From the NCBI GenBank assembly GCA_027579435.1, contig JANBPK010000285.1, positions 1 to 26,565 of the forward strand: a stretch of DNA of 26,565 nucleotides, written 5' to 3'. Both the position numbers and the translations under genes were made by a program. The notes below the pieces were generated by a model, which ran no database searches, was not told the origin of the DNA, and saw only the letters and a list, made by a program, of their open reading frames with translations. This stretch comes from Candolleomyces eurysporus. Its lineage: Eukaryota; Basidiomycota; Agaricomycetes; Agaricales; Psathyrellaceae. Shown piece by piece: positions 19,429 to 26,565 of the stretch. Numbering within the stretch: the stretch's first letter is position 1; the number at the start of each line of letters is the position of its first letter.

Positions 19429-21962
19429 CTACGGAGAACCAGGCTTGGAAGAACGAGGAGGAACGGGGGGCGCCCCTTTCGGATCGCTGAAGAAGCCCTC
19501 AGCAGTAATCCCGACAGCCTCCACCCCCGAACCAACAGACTTCCTAGTCGTCCCTCTCCCAACAGATATCGTGCCCTTCCTGTGTCCCTGAGCCCCGGTT
19601 CCTTTATCAATGCTGATAACAGACTTGGCCCTCCCATGTGTACCGACACCCCCTGTCGTCGTCGTCGAACCCTCTCCAAGGACAGTGTGCATCGACTTCA
19701 CACCACTAGAAGTTGTCCCACCCGAGGGAGTGGTGCGATGTCGCTTCCCATTCGATCCCGCGCCAGCCGTCGACCAGGCACTCGGTGGAGACGCTCCGCC
19801 AAATTGCAGGTTCTGCTGCTGCTGCTGCTGCAGCTGCACAGACTTGCGGCTACGGTGGCCAGGGGCTCCCGCTGACGCCTCTGCATGCGTCGCATAATCC
19901 TCATCATCAATATCCTCGTCATCCTCGTCTTGGATCACATAACTCGCTTCGGACGGAGCTGGGGAGAGCTGCTGGGACGAGAGGAAGCTTGAATGGGATT
20001 GAGATTGGGAGACGAGCGTTGAACCACCAGCATCAGCTCGATCCGGGATCTCGTCAAAGATCTCGTAGTATCTCCGGATACAGAGAGCGATGATGCTTCC
20101 AAGCGTGGTTTTGCTTTCAGCAGTGGCTACGAGTGGGTTTCTTGCGGCGAGGGCGGGGACACCTGCGACAGCGCTCATGGCAACATCACGCATGGGGTTG
20201 GAGCCTTTGACGAGGTTTGGCGTTAGAACGATTGCGAGGTTGTAGTCGTCCATTCTGTTCGTGGCCGAGCGGATTGCGACATCATGGCAAAGCTCTGAAT
20301 ATGTCAATTAGTATCATGATCTCGGCCATAGATGCAATAAACTTACGGAGAATGTGGCTAAGGAGGATATAAGCGCATGGTGTGAGGTATGGAAGCAGCG
20401 ATTCGCGGATGTATGTGACACCGTTCATGTCAGATAGATCTTTGGTCGGTGGTGGACAGTCATGAATGGTAGGGTAAAGCGATTCAGGAAAAATGGGCTC
20501 GGGGAGGTCTCGCAAGAATTTCTTCAACAAGACTGCCGCGAGATGAGGATCACCGAAAGAATCCAGGGTGACGACGTTGCCTGGTAGAATGCTGGGTAAG
20601 AATCTGCCACACCATGAGGCGATCATCACATACCGCGGTCATAGGCATCTTGAGCGGCGCGAAGGAGGGCAGAGGAGGGAGACCTCCGGAAGAGGCCTTC
20701 CTCCAACAATCCTAAGAAGGAGCGTGAGCGAAAAGGTAGCGGTACGGGTGGAGCCTCCTTACCGTATTGATGGATATACACGATGCAATCCCGTACAACC
20801 CTTGGAAGTCCTCCCTTCTCTCCATCGAAACCCATCAGGTCCTCAAGAGGTACCCCGAACACATTTGAACGAGTTGGTATGGGAAGGGTGATCTTGTCTT
20901 CGTACTTGAGGTTTTCCCTAACGACGAGATTAGAAGATGTAAAGAAATGTCAGGGATGACTTGCCTGTAGACGGTAGGTGGGATGTCAATTTGCGTCAAT
21001 GGCACATGATAAGCCAATTCCGAGAGGGTCGAAATGTATACAATCTTGGAGAAGAATTTGGGACTAGAGGTTGGTGAGTAAACTCGCTGGCATCCCAAAA
21101 GCTGTTCTCCGTACCTGATGATAGCTCCAGCCAAGGAAAATAGCACTGGCGACCAGTTATCAGCTGCGGCTGCGACGAGAACCAGGCCTCCACCCACTTT
21201 TAGAAAAGAACGAAGAGTGAACGATGTACTAATGCCAAGATTAGTGGCGAATAGAGGAGAGAATATAGCGAGAACATACCAACTGCTTCAGATTTTTCCT
21301 ATATTTCCGACTAAGACTCCGGTACGCTTTCCATACCCAGTTCCATCCCGGTGTGTGGTTGCTCCCCGCCGCAAAGAATACGACTGTATAGTCCGCTTCG
21401 ACTATAACAGGTGTCTATTTAGCACGAGAAGAGGGTGGGATGACACAACCCACCATATAAGTTCAAGTAGGCCAGAATCCGTCTAAAAGGTCGTTCAGCT
21501 GATGGAGCTTCAGAAACACGAAGAGACGCACGATAGCAGCAGGTCGTAAGAGACCACGTCCGGGTCGGGAAGTGCTGAGGCGTTCAGAACGACCCTTTGG
21601 GAAACGTTAGACTTTGATATATTTCATTTCAGAAAAGAACTTGCATAGGACGCGTTCTGTACGTGGTGTCGAGATCAGGATGTCGTGTGCGGCTCGGAAA
21701 TAAGAAGCACGCACTCGTAGTCCACCCCAGCCTGGAATATCACCTTCGACAGGACCTGCTGGACCTGTTCAACCTCGTTGGCGGTGGGCTCCAGCGTCGA
21801 GTCTTCCCGTCGTTTTAGCCACGGTGCGTGCTGCTGGGCTTTCTTCTTGAGTGTTGATCGCAGCGATGAGCCTGAGCTGTCATTGTCGTACGTCGAGGGC
21901 GAAGACGGGGCCAAAGCGAGTGCTGCTAGTCGCTGCTTGAGACTTAGAGTTCCTGGGGGCAT
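19429..21962 (-). CDS. CRAL-TRIO plus RhoGAP domain protein
   Basis: Exons: 21715-21962, 21532-21594, 21454-21482, 21280-21401, 21198-21228, 21115-21145, 20965-21063, 20763-20917, 20634-20711, 20347-20580, 19429-20294; 651 aa. Residues of about 75-215 form a CRAL-TRIO (Sec14-like/BCH) lipid-binding fold, with VVLNASALPDPD, DYTVVFFAAGSNHTPGW and FFSKIVYISTLSEL. Residues of about 220-420 form the RhoGAP domain: EGLFRRSP with arginine finger Arg268, KKFLRDLPEPIFP and NLAIVLTPNL. The C-tail is Ser/Gly-rich with a short polyQ run (near 19810-19830) and PPVPPRS, a possible SH3 ligand. The arrangement is that of p50RhoGAP in animals and Ecm25-type proteins in fungi. It should stimulate GTP hydrolysis by a Rho/Cdc42-type GTPase at membranes. 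The seventh intron (20918-20964) uses a GC donor, AG/GCAAGT. Confidence 0.95.
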
Positions 21963-23368
21963 TGTGGATGGCTGTCGGGTGGCTGTTGCAGCACGAAGAC
22001 TGCCTCGTGTGGTTCAGCGACAGATTCTCCATGTCGTTGTGACAGAATAATGCTCTCAAGATGACCGTGTGAATATTGACACCATATCATCAGTTTCGTG
22101 ATGTGTTGTGATCTCATCTCCGAAGACACTATCTTTTCCCTTTCCTCGTCGTTTTCATGATGGCTGCAAAGCAAAGCAAAGCAAAAGTAAGGAGGTTCCT
22201 GGGTCCTTTCGGAAACTGCTAATTCGCAACCGAAGTTTGACTTGGCTCCGACAATGGAACCCCCAGTCATTGAACTCGACGTCAGCGCCATCTTGTTATC
22301 TAACGCTATAAGGCTTCTGTCTCGGTGGCCGGGTAGTCTTGTGAGCTCCTCGCGGCAGATAACTGCAGTCGCATTATTGGCACAAAGGCACTGGCGCCGA
22401 AACTTCGGTCGCATTAAAATCCGACTTCGAAATCCTCGAACAGAACAAACACCTCTGACAGCCTATATGGTAGAGCTAAATATACAGAGGGTCCATAGCC
22501 TGCCTCTCGACGTAAAGATGGGCAAACACCGGTTCTCTGTTCCGAAGGGCGTCTCAATCTGCTCTTCAACCGCACTGTAGCGCAATCGACGCGGCTCTTC
22601 AAACCATGACCATGTGCCTCGCCAGCAGGGGAGCTTGAGTCAGCACAAGACTTCCCGGCCACCGAGAGAGTCAGAGTTACTGATCGATGTCGTTTCTTCA
22701 CAGACTCCAGAAGTCTCTGCTCTGGTTGTAATCAGACCGGCAAAACGGGAGTTTCGTCTGCGAATTTCACAGATCCGGACTTGGTCGCCGCGACCATCGA
22801 CTACACCAAGCACTCTTGGGTGCCCCCTCTTCAATAGTCGGTCAACATACCAAGTTCTGAGTCTGCCAACGGATTACATTGTCTCACACATCGATCCCAG
22901 GTGCAACCCTCAGAGAACTGAGCTTCGAAGTTGACACCTCGCCTCGCCTATGTATCTCCCCGTTTACGAAGTGGCATTCCAAGCAAGGCACTGTTCCTGT
23001 GTCAAGACTCCTTTTCCTGGCTTCGTCTTCGCTGGCCGGTGCGTCAGCTGGACAGATAGTGGTCACGATGACAGTACGCGTNGGGGCTCACTGTAATGCG
23101 GGGATATTGATGGGTCGGCAGCCGTCGGCCGCAAAAGGAAGTTTCCATAACCTGGGAGCATTAAATTGGGAAGTTTGCTCCGGAATCGGCTTCAGCAAAG
23201 GCCGGCCGTCTTGCCCAGGATGAAGCCAGTTGACCCTCAACTATGCTTTTCATCATCGGTAATTCTTCTACTTAACCCGGCGCCACCAATGTTTCCCTCT
23301 AGCGATAAGTACCCCTCGCCTCACACTCTGACCACCGTCCCCTCCCCTCCCCAGCACCTCTTGTCGCC
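21963..23368. promoter_or_regulatory. 1.4-kb divergent intergenic region
   Basis: It lies between the divergent RhoGAP and ligase start codons. I could not support any gene in it. The last 60 bases or so before 23369 are pyrimidine-rich (CCCTCCCCTCCCC) and end in CGCCATG, which looks like a TATA-less basidiomycete core promoter. One N is at 23082. Confidence 0.5.
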
Positions 23369-25667
23369 ATGATCTACAAATCTCCCTATCCTGAGCCACC
23401 ACCGGCCCAGGACATGAATGCCCACTACGCATTCTTCAAGCGCCCCGACCAGGCCCAGTGGCCTGACTTCACGTTGCACATCGATGCCTTCACTGGCGAG
23501 AAGCGAACCTATCGAGACTTCCTTGGGCGCGTCAACGATCTTGCAACTGCATTAGGCGGCTCTCTTTCAGACGGCTGCCTTGGTCTTTCACCGGACAAGG
23601 GCGACAAGATCGGTATTATGATGGGGAACTGCTCGGTATGTTGTGCCCTGCTTGTCCAGTTTCAGCGACTCACGAAGCTCTCTTGATATAGGACTACGTA
23701 ACCCTCATTCATGCGTCGCTCACAACGACAGTCCCCTTCGCGCTCATCTCGTCGTATTCCACTGCCTTCGAGCTGAAGCATGCCCTCACCCTCTCTCAAG
23801 TAACTCGTCTCTTCGTTGATGCGAAGTATCTCCCACTTGTGATCCCCGTCGCTCGGGAGATTGGGTTCGATCTCAACAGGATATTTGTTGGTACCGGGAA
23901 GGCATCTGGTCGGAGGAGTATCGACGATCTGGTCAACCATGTCCGCACCAAATCTCTCCCCTTCATCGGCGTCAAGCCTGCGAAGAAGAGTACCCTTGCT
24001 TATCTCGTGTTTTCGAGTGGAACGAGTGGTTTACCTAAAGGTAAGCGTGAAGATGCCATCTGTATACCCATTTACTCATTCAAACTTCCAGCTGTTATGA
24101 TTTCGCACGGAAACTTGATTTACTCTCTGTCCCAAGCGGCAGTAGTGGGTATGACGACCCTTGCAGTGTACACGGTGCGTACTAGATGACACTCCATTTA
24201 AAATGGGCCCCACTTACGTAGATCCGTTCAGCCGCCGCCGCCTCCAACCCCTGAAGGAATCCAAACTGTCCTCGCGTTCTTACCCCTTCACCATACGTAC
24301 GGCCTACACACGTACAGCTTCCGCGCGTTCCTCTCGCCCAGTACTTTTGTGTTTATGAGGCAATGGGATATCGATGTTGCGTTGACTGCTATCCCGAAGT
24401 ACGTTATCTCCTCCAAGCGAAGTTAGCTCTCATACTGAAACGTAATTTGTACCCAAGGTACAAAATTACCGCTATTGCCCTCATCCCTTCGATCGTTCAT
24501 CAACTCGTACACCACCCAAGGACTGCGAAGACTGACTGGAGCAGTGTTATGAGCCTTGGCAGCGGCGCTGCCTACCTTCCTCCAGAGCTGGCCAGTAAAC
24601 TGTCAAAGGTCATCCCAAAGACTGCGAATTTCTCCGAAGGTGGGTGCTTCTTCCGTTCCATCCGTCATTGTCAAAAAGGTTCCATTGCAGCATCCTAACT
24701 CCTTCCGCTTTTATTCTTACATGTAGGTTATGGCATGTCGGAAGCTGTAAGTTTCTTCCTTCTAACGGAGTCAATTTTGATCTATATTAATCGAGCCTTT
24801 TAGACTATCGCGGCCATTACACAGCCATACCCGGGTATCCTTGGCGGAAAGTATTTCCCTGTCCCGGGATCGACTGGAATTCTGCTCCCAGGTGTCTCGG
24901 CACGTATTATCACGGACGATGGGAACGACGCTGCGCTGAACGAGCCCGGTGAACTCTGGATCAAGTCGGATAACGTCGCCCTTGGATATTACAATAACGA
25001 GAAGGCGAATAAGGAGTCGTTCGTTGACGGATGGTTTCATACCGGTGACAAGTTCCGAGTGGATGAGAAGGGTAACTTCTGGTACGTGGTTCGCTCCATT
25101 CCTTGTCGTCACCGAGGTCTGAGACGTTTTTCTCTTCCCTTTTCATTTGACAATCTAGGTTCGCTGATAGGGCGAAGGTTAGTGCGGATCAGGCCTCAGG
25201 ATCGATCATCTCTCATATCTAACTTGCCGATTCATTTGTTAAGGATACGCTCAAGGTGTCCGGCGCGCAGGTGTCGCCGGTGGAGATCGAAGACTGCTTG
25301 CTCGCGAACCCGGAGAAGCTCATCATCGATGTCACTGTTGCTGGAGTTAGTGGGGGTCGAACCTCCGATGAGAAGGTCCCTCGTGCTTGGATCGTTCTCA
25401 GCGGCTCTGGTAAGAAGCTGGGCACCAAGGAGACCATCAAAGCTCTCGACAAATGGATTCAAGGAAGCTTGAGCAAGTACAAGTGGGTTCGTGGTGGGTT
25501 CGAAATCGTCGATCAGGTTCGTTGCACTTATCTCTTATGGACTTCGTGGAAGTTGGAACTGACTCGGAATGTAGATTCCAAAGTCGCCCACTGGAAAGGT
25601 GCTTCGACGGGTTCTTGTTGACAAGTTTGAGAAGGAGGTTTCGGAGACAGCTAGAGCCAAGCTGTGA
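23369..25667 (+). CDS. AMP-binding acyl/aryl-CoA ligase, 4-coumarate-CoA-ligase-like, peroxisomal
   Basis: Exons: 23369-23635, 23692-24040, 24092-24174, 24232-24398, 24458-24639, 24727-24746, 24804-25081, 25159-25177, 25244-25516, 25575-25667; 576 aa. Exons of 20 and 19 nt are unusually small. The adenylate-forming core motifs are complete: A3 FSSGTSGLPK (196-205), A4 FLPLHHTYG (from 249), A5 YGMSEA (351-356), A7 GWFHTGD (432-438), A8 DRAKDTLKVSGAQVSPVEIE and A10 PKSPTGKVLRR with catalytic Lys554. Reaction: carboxylic acid plus ATP and CoA to acyl-CoA via an acyl-adenylate. The 4CL-like clade takes aromatic or fatty acids; the substrate here is not known. The last three residues are AKL, a type-1 peroxisomal targeting signal, so it probably activates acids for peroxisomal beta-oxidation. 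Length fits the family. Confidence 0.95.
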
Positions 25668-26489
25668 TTTCGCCTTTCAGGCCTATACCCATGTATCATA
25701 TTTTTCATTTATTTTGTCTTCTCTTCTCAAGAAGCAAATGTTCATCTCAATGTACTCTCTTCCGTTTCTGATCTGACAGCAAACGCATACTCAACGCAAT
25801 GGGGTTCTCGCAACCAGAAAGTGATATGGAAGTCTAGTTGGCGTAATATTGGAATATGGATACGAGCTGCATGGTGTGCTACAGCGAAGAGGACGATCGA
25901 CTAGTCGCAATACGACGGGTCATTGCACGATGATTTCTCAGGTTGAATACAACTTCGACACAGCGAGTTGCGGCCAAGAAAATAATCGCGACTCTTTCGG
26001 TTATCACTACTTCTGTCTTAGACGCGTGAACGACGTGTCTGCTATGAAGAGGCAGTCCAGAACTAGCCAGGCCTAAAGCGACGTTGAATCCGCGGTTGGG
26101 CAACGAGGCGCTAAGACGGGCGCCCTGTGTCATTAGATTACGCCTGTTTGGCTTTGGCCTTGGCTCTCAAGCCAAAATGCTCTTCGTCCTGATCAATCAT
26201 CATCCTGCCCCAGACCCCCACTTGATTGAAGGCGTCTAGACTTAGGTGTTGGACATGGTGAGGGTACGCAGCTATTCTTATTTATCTTTCATCCGTGGTT
26301 TACAACATCGACAGCGCAGATATATAAACATTTGAAATTTCGACGATTCCCAAAGAAAAGAAAACGAGACGTGTTCGGAACAGCGATTGAAATATTGAGT
26401 CCGCGAGCACACCGCAGTGTTTGCCTATGTCGATGATGAGCTATGTAGGACGACAACGACAGAGAAAACTCTAACCTTCGTGCTTTCCT
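25668..26489. other. Intergenic region between convergent genes
   Basis: The 822 bp hold the 3' flanks of the ligase (plus) and the partial gene at the right edge (minus). Apart from the protein-like stretch at 26138-26280 described separately, I see nothing of note. Confidence 0.5.
26138..26280 (-). other. Short protein-like stretch, possible terminal exon or relic
   Basis: On the minus strand an open stretch ending in TAA (26138-26140) reads with natural composition, including HLSLDAFNQVGVWG, MMIDQDEEHFGLRA and a basic AKAKAKQA end. An AATAG that could be a splice acceptor lies at its upstream side. I could not find a matching upstream exon, and an upstream in-frame stop blocks simple extension. 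It could be the last exon of a gene, a relic or chance. Confidence 0.25.
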
Positions 26490-26565
26490 CTAGGGAGGTG
26501 TGGTTGGCATGGGGAAGCCAGGGAATCCTCCACCAGGGTCGCCGCCAGGGAAGCCGGGGAATCCG
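26490..26565 (-). CDS. C-terminal end of a Gly-Phe-Pro-rich protein (5' part outside window)
   Basis: The minus-strand frame from the window edge ends at TAG (26490-26492). It encodes GFPGFPGGDPGGGFPGFP followed by MPTTPP: a flexible glycine/proline-rich tail. The rest of the protein is beyond the window, so its function cannot be told. Codon use (GGC, TTC, CCC) and the repeat pattern make this frame convincing despite its length. Confidence 0.55.
   Translation of the reverse strand, partial: GFPGFPGGDPGGGFPGFPMPTTPP

Noticed and set aside
22242..22934. Several open frames of about 95-112 codons on both strands in the divergent spacer
   Set aside because: No domain-like pattern, no consistent splice sites and no bias expected of coding sequence.
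25879..26133. 84-codon minus-strand frame downstream of the ligase
   Set aside because: Composition is not protein-like and no splice partner or family match is visible.

Overview
The window is nuclear DNA of a filamentous fungus, almost certainly a mushroom-forming basidiomycete (Agaricomycetes). Genes are densely packed and cut by many short (about 50-70 nt) GT-AG introns. The families also fit: P-loop GTPases with a C-terminal beta-trefoil lectin domain, tail-anchored aldo/keto reductase, single-pass membrane proteins with paired beta-sandwich ectodomains, a CRAL-TRIO/RhoGAP protein and a peroxisomal 4CL-like ligase. Nine single N bases are scattered through it. In at least five places deleting the N restores a reading frame, so this is a draft consensus with small indel errors, and frame breaks should be read with that in mind. 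All gene models here are by-eye exon models whose phases add up to whole codons.

Left third (1-11123): four paralogous genes on the minus strand (copies A, B, C, D) encode an AIG1/GIMAP-like GTPase domain, a long charged coiled coil and a ricin-B-type beta-trefoil lectin domain. A (cut by the window edge) and B are a recent tandem duplication, C is more diverged, and D lies beyond an intact aldo/keto reductase gene on the plus strand that is divergent from C. The spacer upstream of A keeps a 38-bp fragment of reductase exon 2 and a relic of the C/reductase promoter region, which shows how the array grew. A and B carry Ala for Gly in the G3 motif (DTPA instead of DTPG). C has a homopolymer frameshift, and its last-but-one intron holds a probable 122-bp inverted-repeat element. 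D has a single-base frame break and an Asp/Tyr-rich microsatellite-encoded linker.

Middle (11526-15473): two tandem minus-strand genes with identical eight-exon layouts encode surface-type membrane proteins: two beta-sandwich modules, one transmembrane helix and a cytoplasmic tail whose own last exon carries a PPAY motif.

Right part: a 663-codon gene of unknown function with a possible SAM-like C-terminus (16699-19266) lies 162 bp downstream of an 11-exon gene for a CRAL-TRIO plus RhoGAP protein (19429-21962) that uses a GC-AG intron. A 1.4-kb divergent spacer separates this from a plus-strand 4-coumarate-CoA-ligase-like enzyme ending in AKL (23369-25667). At the right edge is the last part of a minus-strand gene ending in Gly-Phe-Pro repeats.

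The most interesting theme is the cluster of lectin-tailed GTPases next to paired lectin-like membrane proteins. This is a plausible fungal glycan-sensing or self/non-self region, but that role is inference only.
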